Positions 47,501-59,246 of a DNA stretch of 64,000 nt are shown piece after piece (positions within the stretch are counted from its first letter, which is position 1; each line of letters opens with the position of its first letter). Where the stretch lies: assembly GCA_964030475.1 (NCBI GenBank), contig CAXIPT010000002.1, positions 7,477,513 through 7,541,512 of the forward strand. The letters run 5' to 3'. A program made the translations under genes and the position numbers. Under the pieces are notes generated by a model. That model searched no databases. It was not told where the DNA came from and was given only the letters and a program-made list of their open reading frames with translations. Source of the stretch: Tethya wilhelma (lineage: Eukaryota > Porifera > Demospongiae > Tethyida > Tethyidae).

Positions 47501-50500
47501 TTGTAAGAAAAAAAGTACATGAGGGTGTAATATACTAGGACGTAGTCACACGTCTGAAGCTTTTTTCTACTAGCTCACCAAGCTTACAAAGTAATGCTAT
47601 TAACTGATTACCCATGAATTACGCACTTATGTGTACTAAAAATTCAATTTCTAAACACGAAGTACGCACTTTTGCATACTATGATCTTTAGCTCTATTGA
47701 ACTCTGAACTTTCTGTACAAATAGGTAAAGTGACTGTAGTAGTACTTAGCTAAACGACTAGTGGTCATGATTGCCACAATCACGATACTGATGTTTAGAG
47801 TGACGTTTTTTCTACTAGCTTTTGAGGGACAAACTTCGATTTGCAGGGATAATTAGTGTAGAGAGTTTGTGAGCGTTGCTGCCTAGCTACAAAAAAGCCT
47901 AAGACGGCTAAATTTTTTAGTGTATTCGACGACTAGACCCTTCCGTACTTGGGCTTTTTTACAGCTAAAAGCTACACTAGAGCAGCAAGGCTTGAATCAT
48001 AGTCAGTGTAAAACTTGCTTAGCTTCATCATAAAAGAAACAGAGTCCAAACTGACTTTGTAAAAAAAAAAATTAATGCGTAGCTACTTGAAGTTTGAATT
48101 TTGCGGTAGCCCATGTAATCAGTTAACCACTACTATCGCGATCACAAAGATTGTGACCGTCAGTCCCTCAGCAACAAGTAATGCCATGTACAGAGGATTA
48201 CGGTAGCTGTTTTGTCTGTTTGTCCCATCAAAATCTGTGCATGATCTCGTAGAATATATTTTTTGTTATCCAAAACGCTGTAATTCCTGAGATTTGAGGT
48301 TTTAGTGCTTTTTTGAGCACTATACTGATCTAGTGTATGTCATTTATTTCATACGTACTTCACAATCAGACTACAGGCATTATAGTCGCAGATTTGGTAG
48401 GGCTCAAAGGTCATTATTATCATCTCAAGTAGTATAGATATGAAAAACTTACTCCTTCAATGCAGGTGTTACAATCTGTACCTGATTTCAACATACATAT
48501 CATATCTTTTTCATCATCTGCAACCAAAACAAAAGACATGTAGTATAAAGATACATACATCATCATAGCTGTACCAATGCAACCACAAGCACACGGCTGA
48601 AGTGATATTTACTCTAGTAACTTGCATACACGTAAGATGTATTAACGTCATTAAGTATAATGACAGACAAAACGCATATCAACTGCTGACAAAGTACTAG
48701 TAAGAGAGGTTAAGATGACCCACATGCACATGTGCAATACATATCTAAACACAAATAACTTAGCACGCTATATATATAAAAGAAAAGGGAAGCTCGGAGC
48801 AAGTATATATAGTTGCTAGGCACAGGTACATTTTGATTTGCATCTAAAATGGGAGGTTTTATTTACACTTGTATCCCGGGAAGCCATAGTATTAACACAT
48901 TTTTTCACGGTGTATAACGTGAAGAACGTGAGCAAGGGGAAAACCGAGGGCAATATGTATATTTCCCTCGGTTTTCCCCTTCATATTACCCTGGGAGCTG
49001 TTCAAGACTCTAAAAAGATACTCCAGCGCTTCAAAGAAACTTCGGAAGACTTCAAGAAGACAGTGTTAGTGTTGCTTTTCCTCGTAGATAATATTTTTCT
49101 CTGTTTCAAGAGTGAATTTTAGCGTATAAACCTGAAGTTGACTAAAACTCTTGCTCAAGTCAAAACTGCTCTCAAACAGCTCAAAAGTGGTAAGAAACTA
49201 GCGACAAGTCTAAGCGCTGGGATACAAGCATTTTAGAACATGCCTACTGACGGGCATTATCTGAAATACACTCGGTAATATTGGTAAACCCTCGGGCTCC
49301 GCCCTCGGGTTTACTCAATATTACCTCGTGTATTTCCGATAACGCCCTAGTAGGCATGTTCTAACATATACATATAGAACTGCATCAAGCCTATCAGCGA
49401 AAATTAACAATCCTCCTGAAAAGGTATAGGTGCAGAATCAAGTTGTGGAGGAATTGAAAAGAGCTGTACTAGGTATACAGGCAGAAAGGACAACAATATA
49501 TGCCACTCATCACTCATCTGATTACATGCTAAAATTAAACTACGTACGTCATCCCGCAAAAATAAAAAAAGATTTTTTAGCAGCTGTGCCTTCTTTTCCT
49601 TTTTCTTCTAGAAACGAAGATTGCACAAAGTTTTTGATATGCTTCAACTAAGCAAAAAACGAACTAACTACAGGGCAAGTAGCACTGTTTAGTGAAGCTT
49701 TGTCAGTATATAAAAAAGCTAAATTATGGGGGGGGGGTCTAATTCGCTATGATATTGCCACAAGTGTAAAGCTTTTTCTAGCTAGCTACAGTATGCGCCA
49801 CTATGAAGTTCCTGTTTCCATTTTGTTTTACGCACGTAAAACGCTTTGAACGTAATCGTTTCGGTTTAGTTCCGTTTTTAGCACATGTAGGTGTAATAGT
49901 AGCTAGATTATGATAAGTTTATTTTGCAACATTGATAATCACCTTGAGGCTCTTGAAGAAGTCTTAGGACTGCACTTCTATAGTTACAGTTTATGTAGCA
50001 ACAAGCCTAGTACTCAAAACATGCAAGCTAGTAATAGCGTGATTACGCAGCTGTTTAGTACCATTTCCATTTCTTTGCATTGCACGATCGTTTTACGAGC
50101 GTACTATGGAACGGAAACGGGAACTTTATATTGGCGCATACTGTAACTAGCCTGTCAAAAGCGATGCTATGGCTATAAATCCTACCTTGCACCTTCATAG
50201 CAAGCTTCAAGCTTGTCACTTGAAAGGCCGTGGAGAAAACGTCGCTCTAAACATCATTATCGTGATCGCGATGATCAATCAGTCACACCTCTTCAAGTGT
50301 TTCAACTCTAACTTTAGCCTCGTCCCCAGGCCCTCTGCGTGCTACTATTGTTGATTTATTACGTTGACGATCCTTACCAGATGATTTTATTTAAGCACGC
50401 AGAGGGCCTGGGAAACGAGGGTAGACGCATGGTAGACAAGTGATTTTGTGCGTGGGCAGGACTGCTTAGACTGCCCACGTATTTTGCATATGACACGACA

Positions 50501-53313
50501 TCATCAGTTTGTGAATAATTTTGTGAGCCAATGCTGCGCGCTAGCGCTTTGGCCTGGAGCTAGACTACAAGCGCAGCCAATCTGAGCTTGAAGGCCAGAT
50601 GACAGAAGTCAAAAGATCAAGACCAGACAAAACAGCCAAGTAAACATAAATTTGGACTTAGTTTGACCTTAGATATGAGTGATATGTCCAGACATTGGTT
50701 CTTTTTGCTCAAACTTTCTTGCTGCTTTGAGACATTTTGGCAGGCATTGCCTAGCGCAGTGCTGTGCTACTCTGACAAAAAACGCTGCTCTTTTGTCTTG
50801 TCTCGCGGGCTTGTGCACAAGAAAAAATCGTCAAGTCTTGCTTGCGGTTAGGCCGCCTACGCTACAAGTTTTCTGATGTCATTCATATGATTTCGTTCAC
50901 CAGGCCTTCTGCGTGCTAAAAAATTACGAAAATAGTAAAGATCGTCAACTTAATAAATCACTACTAGCAGCACGCAGAAGGCCTGGGAACGAGGCTACTC
51001 TAACTTTGTATTTTAAGTAAAGAGATACTTTTCCTAATGGCACAGGAAGTTTAGAGTTCAAGGCTTAACTCGTTTTCGTGATTTGCGAGTAATCCATTAA
51101 GTAGAAAGGTTTAAAATAATGTACTCTAAGTGGGATTGGCAGGTATGGCTTTAAAGCTAAATGCTCAGCCTAGAAAGATGCTACAGGCTTAGAGAGATAG
51201 AGAAGTACTCTCTGAGAGTAGACGCATGGGCTTTCATGCAGATACACAAGCAAAGGGTTAACCAGACTACCTCCTATTCTATCAAGCAAGAGAATTCTTT
51301 CTAGTGACAAAGGGAAATAGGGTCGAGCACGGGACACTGCTGTAGCACATTTCATTAGCCACTGTTGCAGATCAGAGTAACTTTTATGTACTATTACAAT
51401 TATTATGCACATTTATAATGCTCTTGCAGTGTGTGTTTACTAACACCTTTGAATAAACAATTACCACACACTGAATTGTACACCATCCTATAATTTTGAT
51501 TGATACATGTTAATAGTAAGATTAAAACAAAAAAATAGAGTCTCTGATAGGACAAACGTACAGTAGAACTATAGCTTAACTTTAAAATAAGGATACAGCA
51601 TAATTGTAGAGAAAGGCTATTGCTTTGTACCATGTGAATAGTTTTTGCTTTACAGCAGCACATACATCAAATTCTAATTTACATAATGCCAATGTTTTAT
51701 GTTGTTACCACCAAATAGGAACTATCAATACACAACACAGGAGAGACAAAATGCACTGTAGATCACCCAGTTTACATTTAGGGGTTACTTAGAGCAAATT
51801 CTGAGCAATTTCTAGGAGCTGAGCTGAAGCTAAGCAAGAAGAGTATACAAGTGAAGTATGCCATAGTACAAATACACAATCATTGTAGTAAACAGTCATT
51901 GATAATTGAAACAGCTACAGCAGCTTGTATATATCCTTAGTCATGAGTACCACTGTCCACTAACTAATCCATAATTGGAAAATCTCTTGTGTAGGAGTGT
52001 ACATACATACAGTATGGGCATAGCAGACATCAAATGAGCAACACACAGCAGATGCCAATTGGTGTACATCACCATGCACTTTTGGCTACAACTTACAACG
52101 TACCGTATAGCCGGAAATATTGACGGTCAAAAAATTTGACGGTTTGCTCCGCAGAACGTAAAATAAAAATATTGACGAATTTAAATTTGATGATTTGCGC
52201 ATGCGCATAATACATTCATATACGGCGCCCAAAATATTGGCGGATTTAAATTTGACGATTTGGACTTTGACCGTCAAACTGTCAAATTAAAATCCCCGTC
52301 AATATTTCTGGCTATACGGTATATCATTAGTCAATATACAATAATAGGCGTAGTAAGCTGCAATTATTTAATTTAGGCATCTATAATCACACCAGTGACA
52401 ACGTGTCAAAGTAGGTGGGCTATATATGGTCCAGGGCTGTCTAACAATAGACACAAACATAATACCTGGTACCACAGTTTGTACTTATACACATAAATAC
52501 ATAAACCACTACACAAGTTAACAGGTAGTCATAGATTTCAGTAAGTTTACTACTAGTGCTCAAACATACAACATGTGTGGCAAGCAAATCTAATACTTTG
52601 AAGCCAATTGAACTTATGAATATAAGCCTGTTATTGAACAGGTAGGCAATTTGGGCCATTACAGTGTAATTGACAAACTTAGCTGTAACTAGTTTCAATC
52701 AGCCAAGTCTTAAAACTTGCTCTTTCAACACTAACGAACACCAAAACCACAAGAATTTAATTATTGTGTGATGTCAGTACTAGAGAACAGAAGCAATACT
52801 GGACCAGCATCCTGGCCAGGGTGACACAGGAGTATATACTGGCATTGAGACCAGACACTTTTCGCGTGTGCGTGTGTAAGAGGCAAGTTATGACAGAATG
52901 ACATATAGGGATGGAAATTATAGGTACATGATAGTCAGACCATGACCTCCTATCTAATGAAGGGGTTAGACAATAAAAACTAGTAAAACTACTCCAGTAT
53001 GGCAGTTTAAAGTGATACAGAGAAAAGGACACCTATCAATAAAACTTTCTACATAGCTAAACAATAACATGTCACACAGAAAGGAATTCATTTCAGGAAT
53101 CCAACCCTAAGTTTGTCAATTAGCAGTTTTAGGGTGTGTTTGAAAGTTCCCAAACAGTAAAACCACAGACAACAGCCACTTTAAGATATAAATCTATAGT
53201 CTAAAACACCATCTACATTATGTATAACTTGTTTCAATACCTGTTTGGGCCATACATGTAGCCACACAGCAAATCAACACTGTTAGAAGCGCGTAGAGTC
53301 GAAAATGAGACAT
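44598..53313 (-). CDS. PTTG1IP: PTTG1IP homologue (pituitary tumour-transforming gene 1 interacting protein), 7 exons, 187 aa
   Basis: Exons (minus): 53313-53241, 48517-48453, 46500-46353, 46254-46143, 45218-45150, 45090-45044, 44647-44598. All have AG/GT borders and phases join. ATG at 53313, TAA at 44600-44598. Residues 1-22 form a signal peptide (LYALLTVLICCVATCMA). Residues 23-95 are the Cys-rich extracellular domain with GTDCNTCIEG and SCYWCPGAS; 96-120 is a transmembrane helix (SIIIIIAVACLLFVVLI) passing into a Cys-rich stretch. The cytoplasmic tail is charged, with IRQRSAERRAERKAKHDEIR then RRKYG and a short end in YKRLD. Human PTTG1IP (180 aa) has the same order, including 'RHDEIRKKYG' near its C-terminus. 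It is a type I membrane protein; in mammals it assists nuclear entry of securin. Introns hold several MITEs. It lies head-to-head with PSME3. Confidence 0.93.
45475..46109. mobile_element. Tc1/mariner-type MITE, copy 1 (PTTG1IP intron 4)
   Basis: Ends CAGTCGCCC…AAGTTCCCGTTC and GAACGGGAACT…GGGCTACTG; flanked by TA on both sides. CAGT ends and TA duplication are typical of Tc1/mariner. 635 bp, no transposase. Confidence 0.8.
46839..47471. mobile_element. Tc1/mariner-type MITE, copy 2 (PTTG1IP intron 2)
   Basis: Ends CAGTAGCCTGCAATAAAAAG and complement, TA-flanked. Internally similar to copy 1 along most of its 633 bp ('gccgtttc(t/c)gttttacgtgg', 'gaacaccattttgttgtag'). The surrounding 47480-48450 is intronic with no other recognisable feature. 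Confidence 0.8.
49233..49374. repeat. 142-bp palindrome
   Basis: TTAGAACATGCCTACTGACG at the left is complemented by '…gtaggcatgttctaa' at the right, with a centre 'ccctcgggctccgccctcggg'. A similar 'gaggg…ccctcggttttcccc' hairpin lies 270 bp upstream (48935-48980). Possibly a tiny MITE. Confidence 0.7.
49789..50143. mobile_element. Tc1/mariner-type MITE, copy 3 (divergent, shorter)
   Basis: Ends CAGTATGCGCC and GGCGCATACTG, TA-flanked, with 'aagttcctgttt'/'aaacgggaacttt' next to the ends as in copies 1 and 2. 355 bp. Confidence 0.75.
50315..50997. mobile_element. hAT-type MITE, second copy of the 13.1 kb element
   Basis: Near-identical to 13081-13759 over the whole length. Flanked by CTCTAACTT at 50306-50314 and 50998-51006. 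Low divergence between copies 37 kb apart indicates recent movement. It lies in PTTG1IP intron 1; 51007-52100 of that intron shows nothing else. Confidence 0.85.
52101..52321. mobile_element. MITE with TACCGTATAGC ends (PTTG1IP intron 1)
   Basis: TACCGTATAGCCGGAAATAT and complement, with internal inverted 'aaatttgacg' motifs. Relative of 37762-37948. The rest of the intron (52322-53240) has no recognisable feature. Confidence 0.75.
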
Positions 53314-53583
53314 GATTACGACCGCGATAGGGTTATATTCCTCAAACAATGATCCAGGCTGTAGTAATATTCCTTACTGTAGATGAACTCTTTTCAATAT
53401 GTAGCTGAACTTGTCTAAAATCTCGCCTTGGTTGACTTGTTGGATCAGCGATCAGAAACGCCACACAAACACAAAAGAAATACGTCATCGAAGCGTCACA
53501 TGATCACATGCACGCACGTGCGCATCCTAGCGCGCACTAAATAGAATCTTAGGAAATTTGCAGTTTTTGCCCCTTTTTACAGT
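53314..53583. promoter_or_regulatory. Candidate bidirectional promoter, PTTG1IP / PSME3
   Basis: Only 270 bp separate the two start codons, which point away from each other. The interval is richer in CpG than its neighbourhood ('tgcacgcacgtgcgcatcct', 'agcgcgcac'). No TATA box is evident for either gene. A 'ttttacag' just before the PSME3 ATG could be a 5'UTR splice acceptor. Confidence 0.55.
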
Positions 53584-53731
53584 ATGGCCAGCAGTTCTGT
53601 AACAGTAGTGGATACTAAAGAAAAACCCGAGGCAAGTTTTTATTAAGCAATGACTCAAGTATTATTTTTTATTAATATCGTTATAAATGTATACATAGGT
53701 GAAAAGTTTTAAAGATGGACTGTCCAAGCAG
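53584..53731 (+). CDS. PSME3: PSME3 exons 1-2 (5' end)
   Basis: Exon 1 53584-53631 encodes MASSSVTVVDTKEKPE and ends in a GC donor (GAG|GCAAGT), a GC-AG intron. Exon 2 53699-53731 encodes VKSFKDGLSKQ and ends in GTGAGG. This matches the PA28-gamma amino-terminus ('VDSFRERI…FFPKK'). Exon 3 follows both at 54286-54348 and at 36907-36969. The ATG is supported by alignment with the family start (MAS…). Confidence 0.92.
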
Positions 53732-54285
53732 GTGAGGATGAGGGATGAGAGTGGGTACATCACCTCTTTGTGACAAACCATATTTGTATTAATTATCTGT
53801 GGGCAAAAAAGAGTGATACTGAGTAATGTGCAACTGTCCTATGCTTCTGTGTAGTATCGCTTCAAAGAATCACAGAATGTCTGTCTAATATCCTAGCCCT
53901 AGCGTCCATCTGGTTTGAGCAACCAAAAGAATGAGGAGAGAATGAATGCTTTTCAATGGTGCTTGAATACAGACATACTACACTTGCTTTGTATAGCCTC
54001 ATACCCAGGCCACACCCTCTCTTTAGTGCTTCACTAAAAGGGGGAGTGGCCTGGGTACGAGGCTATGCTTTATATGTGACCACGGTGTCAAAACTGCAGT
54101 TGTTTGCAAGATTTTAGTTATTATGTGCCATTCATTTTTACCCTGGAGCTGTGTTCGAGGCATAGATAAAAGAGGGGTAGGGGGAATGGAAATGAGGGGC
54201 GTGGTCAATCATTATTAAATGTACATGTATTATTGTACCAAAAGATGTGAATTTGTTGTTCTGACATCTACCTCAATATTTATAG

Positions 54286-54348
54286 GCAGAAGTCCTTGTG
54301 GTAGAAGTATTTCCCAAAAAAATTCTGGAGATAAATGAAGCTTTGGAG
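54286..54348 (+). CDS. PSME3: PSME3 exon 3, duplicate (haplotype) copy
   Basis: Same 21 codons as 36907-36969 with one silent difference (CCC for CCA) and the same splice sites. The matching intron sequence continues to 54416, where the contig ends at a single N. It marks the overlap between contig 39500-54416 and contig 34789-39498. Confidence 0.9.
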
Positions 54349-54417
54349 GTACAGTACATGCAGTATATGTTTCACCAACTCTAACTTTCGCATGTAGATC
54401 GTGAACCAAAAAAAAAN

Positions 54418-55013
54418 CCCATCCCTTCTTGAAGGAGAAAGAGGCTCTGATCTCAATTGAGTAATCTTCCGGTTGTACTGAGTCAGCAGTCTCAAAATTG
54501 AGACTACCAATCAGATTGCAGCATTCAAGTTTTCACGTGAAGTCATGCTTTCATTTGCATGTCTCACGAGACTCAAGAGTTCACAATTATGTCTCAGTGA
54601 TCAGGGAACTTAAATCTCATACAACAAAACGTCGGCATGACTCAAGGTGGGCTCGGTCACAAGTTGCCAGTGCTTAGGCTGAACACTAAATTCCACTGAT
54701 ATTATAAACAATTATTCAGAAAAAAATAGAACAAAAAAAGTAAAAAAAAAACATTAGAAATGTAAATCAAACATAGGAATGGCCAAATCGTAAAAAGGGA
54801 GCAAACAAGATAGGAATGGTTGTCAGATTGACCGAGTTCATTCCTGTGTCTACAATGTTATAAAGCTCAGTAGGGATATGTACATTGATGACACAGTGAA
54901 ATGAACTCCTTACCCATTCCTATCTTGTTTGCTCCCTTGGTTAGATTAACACATGAAAGTTCATCGGAAAAATCAATCATCTCATTATACTATATTGTAA
55001 TTTTTACTTCCAG
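54418..55013. other. PSME3 intron sequence with family-B MITE
   Basis: The left end is new sequence after the N. 54634-54733 repeats the end of contig C (39398-39498). A family-B foldback follows at 54746-54940, missing part of its right arm. Confidence 0.6.
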
Positions 55014-56128
55014 GAAGATATCTTGAGTGAAGTCAGTAAAGCAGAGGCTGATGCTGGCACATACCTTGAACAAACAACAAGGTTAGTCTAGATTATATCA
55101 GAGTTTGGTGTTAATGAAAGTAACCTGTGTGTATATTTGAGTATTCTTTGGATAAATTTTTGACATTAGCTAAATTTTTGTCAAAGTAAGCAATGATTTT
55201 GATTGTTGTAGGTATTTTGGTGCCAGAGGAAAGCTTTTATCAAAAGCAGCAAAATACCCATGTTTGGTAAGACTGTTAGTGTATTAAACTGTGTCAGCAT
55301 GTTTTAGATACTCATTTTCAGAAAAGTCTATAGATTATGTGGATCGGGAAATTTGGCTGTGGAAATTTTTTGCCAACAGCATGTCTAGGAAAGGTTAAAC
55401 ACATGAAAATGTGTACGTATAGCAATCTTTACTGTAATGGTTAAATATCAACAGCAATTTTTGATCCTGATCTACTGTATAAGGTCCCGCAGTATTTCAT
55501 TTAGAAAGTTTTCGAATGAGGGGGAGGCAAAAGTGTTTCGGACACCACACTATCTAGGAGGGTTTGAGGACATGCCCCTCAGGAATTTTCAATTTTAGAC
55601 CACCTGAGATTACTTCTGGTGCATTTTCAGACCATTTTTGAGGCTTTTATGTCTTCTATAAGCTGGTTCTTTTTAGTTTCCATGCAAATAATAATTGCAT
55701 AACACAAACAATGAATTAACCGGTAATGATGGACACACTTAAAGGTGCAGTTGCACGGGAAGCCCTAGATTCAAGCTCAATCTTACAAACTACAATTTTT
55801 TGTTGAATGCTGCAATGCCGTTAATAATTTTGTTTATCAGCATCAGTGTCATGCAAAATTTAATATCGAATTTTTGCAGGAGGATTACCAGCGTGCAATC
55901 CATGAGTATGACGAGAAAGTATTCTTTAGCTTCAAGCTGATCTTGAGGGAACTGAGAAACATATATGTATGTGGTATACACTGACTCTGTTAAATGATCT
56001 TGCTGCTGTAATCATTCTTGATACCGTTTCTGCATAATATTATGCAGGCTGTCCTATATGATGTGATCATCAAGAATTATGAGAAGCTCATTCAACCGCG
56101 AAGTTCAAACACTAGCTCTATGTATTAA
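55014..56128 (+). CDS. PSME3: PSME3 exons 9-12 (3' end)
   Basis: Exons 55014-55081 (EDILSEVSKAEADAGTYLEQ…), 55212-55266 (YFGARGKLLSKAAKYPCL), 55880-55966 (EDYQRAIHEYDEKVFFSFKL…) and 56048-56128 (AVLYDVIIKNYEKLIQPRSS…, stop TAA). Phases join to exon 8 at 38748, giving 266 codons in total (265 aa; human PSME3 254 aa). The conserved C-terminus ends SSMY, the tail that docks into alpha-subunit pockets of the 20S proteasome. The gamma-type activator forms a nuclear homo-heptamer for ATP-independent degradation; the KKRKF signal in exon 5 fits this. GT92 begins 453 bp downstream on the same strand. Confidence 0.95.
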
Positions 56129-56580
56129 TCATTGTAACACTCACAATGTCATAATTACAATTTTCATTATAATAATGTCAGCACATAAGAATCGCGAATC
56201 TAAAAAACTACAATGTCGAGGGGTACGGGGTCAAAGTCCATCGTCGAAACTAATCTCGCACAATAATTATTGTCGACCTCCACCTACAAGTCGCTACATG
56301 TGCTCTGGATTTTCTCGCAGATAAGTCCATAAGTAGGCAGTGGTGTGAGACACAGGTATCTACATTAATAATTTTATGTGGCAAGAGTAAAATTTTTAGA
56401 AACAATAGTATTAAAGGTTGGTTTCTACTGCAAATTTGATGCAGCAAGCATAATGCTTGCATCATTGCAGCATTTTTAGACTAGTGGAGGAGTCAGGCGG
56501 ACTGACCATGACTCTCCTATAATTATAACTTTTTGTTCAGGACATTGATGTCAATACGTATTCATTTGCTATAGGTTTGC

Positions 56581-58790
56581 ATGAGTATGGCCAAACTATG
56601 TCAAATACTGTATCGTTCCAAATGGATACGTCATGTGATTGGAATATTTCACATAAGGTATGGCATGCATGTCTGAGTAATAGTATTTACAACTCTATCT
56701 GATAAAATCAGTGATTGTCATAACATGATTGTACAATATTAATATTGTAAATGAAAAAGCTGATCCAAGGAACAAACTCTAACTTTGTATTATAGTCTAA
56801 GAGGAATAATGACTAGTTGATTTTCAACACATGTATTGCATTCTATTTTTCATCACACTCACTCTAACTCAAAGTACAAATGGGTCACAGTAAACTTTTC
56901 TAATAAAAACTTGCCACTATATAGAGTGCATGAGTGCAAAGATTATAAGACACAAACATTTAGCGATTATGCTGAACCTCTTGATATAGAGAAGATACGT
57001 TTTGATTAAACGCAAAAATTTTAGCAGGGACATTTCGTAATCTATACATTATCAAACACATAGTACTCAGATAACTTCTCTGGTTGTACATGCATGTAAT
57101 CAGTGCAATGCATCATAGTTATACTCCGTAATAATTATACATGATTAGAATGACAAAACTATAGTCGTGTCATAGTCAGACACATGATGCTCCACCTATA
57201 TAGCTTTGTGACTGGTCATACAATTCCATGGACAGTGCATAATATTATACACACTTACACTCACCAAGTTTGAAAGTTGCACAAGATAAATAATTATTGT
57301 GTCAAATTAAACATTCTTAATTAATGAATAATAATTATACATTTACACACACATACACATTGTCATGTAATTAATGCTATTATAGGAAATTGCTGTTGGC
57401 AACAGTTTCTTTATCGTTGATCACTGGGCTAACAGTACTTTTGTGGATGACCTATTCATCAAATGACATCCGTGTTGTTAAAGTAAGGACAGTTTTTGAA
57501 AATTATTTTGAAAATCAGATAGTTACAGAAACAGATGTAAATGAAATATTCTACACGACAAAGGACATTTTACCACGTAGTGTATATTTTGACAAGAGAC
57601 CACGAAATGGACACAATAATGCAACTGTAATTTTAATTCAAGTGAGAAAGAGAATATTGAATGAAAGTAGAATAATAGAGTGTGGTGTAGACTCACAGAG
57701 CACAGATAATTTTGAAGTTCATATGTTGGACATTTATAAGAATTTTGTACACTGGGAATTTTCTTGGCTTACGCATGATGAAGCAATGGTCACATGTTTT
57801 GACTTAACTGTACAAAACAATAGCAGGGCTTTTGTTACTTACTATGATGATAAATTTTACATTCACAAAGTATATTGTGAGCGGCCTTTGATTCTAAGTT
57901 CTCTGCCTGAAGTAAATTCTTCGTACAGAAGCACAGGTGCAAGTACTAATCATTCTTCATCTTTAGTTGTATGTACAATAGTATTTAAGACACCACCTTG
58001 GTTGGACTACTGGTTACAATACCAGAAGTTGATTGGCGTTGACTACATTCACATGTACACTCAGCAGTCTTTCATTGATCTTGGAGGATTGCGAAACTCA
58101 CTGTTGCTTCAATACATACAGGAAGGATTTGTTAAAATTGATATATGGAAATCATTTTTAGATGAATCGGAGACATACTATTATTCCCAACCTCTTATGT
58201 ATGTTGACTGTATCTATCGATACATGGAGATATTTGATTTCGCCTTTTTGTGTGACACTGATGACTTTTTCAATCCAATGTTGCCCAATCAGTCAGATAT
58301 CCACTTCTATATTGAAAAACTTTTCAACAATGACAGTATTAAAGTTGGTTCTGTCAGTTTTCAGTGGCTGCACTATTTTCCTGATTGTGGGTTCACAGAA
58401 CGCTTAGATAAGATTAAGGATGGCAATTTGACCAAATACCTTGTGTCATACGAAAATGTCAACTACAACTTTAAAGGTTTGCACTTGCTTAAAGCTGTGA
58501 CTGAAGTACACATCCACGAAGCCGTTGTTGACTCCATGATTCCTGGTTATGCAAAAATCATCCCTCCTTTGGATATGGCCTATGTGTCTCATATCCGAAA
58601 AGACAATACTAAAATGTCACCTCCTTGTAAATTACATCACAGGCGTAGAAGGAGACATTTAAGTCAGCAAGAAGATGATACAGTTAGAACCGTAATAATT
58701 GTAACAGTGTTGGTAACCACATGTTTTTGTTGTTGTGGTGTTGTTTTAAGTATTGCCAGTATTGTTGATGATAGTGAGGATGAGCATTAA
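56581..58790 (+). CDS. GT92 (DUF23) family glycosyltransferase, type II membrane protein, 2 exons, 493 aa
   Basis: Exon 1 56581-56657 (MSMAKLCQILYRSKWIRHVI…) has an in-frame TAG 9 bp upstream of ATG, fixing the start; donor GTATGG. Exon 2 57386-58790 completes the codon (phase 2). A short basic cytoplasmic head is followed by a signal-anchor at about residues 28-46 (LLLATVSLSLITGLTVLLW). A stem with several N-x-S/T sites leads to the catalytic region: VVCTIVFKTPPWLDYWLQYQ, then DYIHMYTQQS, then CDTDDFFNP (DxD metal site, Asp 316 and 318), and FQWLHYFPDCG. GT92 enzymes add galactose to N-glycan core fucose or to other glycans in the Golgi. Odd: the C-terminus has a basic RRRRRH run and a second hydrophobic, Cys-rich segment (VIIVTVLVTTCFCCCGVVL), so it may be a double-pass protein. 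The acceptor sugar cannot be inferred. Confidence 0.88.
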
Positions 58791-59246
58791 GTTGCACATA
58801 TAAAATTGTACTGTATAATTTTACCAATGATTTTATATAATTAGTTTACAAGCCAATGAAATTCACACACGTACTCTCCTATAATAGTGTACGTTGCATG
58901 TTGTTACTGAATATTAATTTTATCCATGAACTCAATTAATTATACATGTACATGTCGCTCCTATGTAGCTGAAGCCTACGTACTAAAAAAAATTATGGAC
59001 AGAGCAAGCAGTGCTACACATGATATTATAGTATAAATACATGCATGTGGCCATTCAGTCAATCAATAATTAATATTTTAATCACTTATTACAATAATTG
59101 AGAAATGTGCACCTCATTATGATTTTTCAAGTTTAAGTTGTTTGCTGAAATGGTTGCACATATACACAATAATAATTACTATTGTTTATGCCTTAAAAGT
59201 AAATTAAAATTATACAGACATTAATATTCATGTAGTTTATTTACTT

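Noticed and set aside
57390..57392. Start of the GT92 protein at 57390
   Set aside because: The codon is TTG. An upstream exon (56581-56657) supplies an ATG in phase with an in-frame stop before it.
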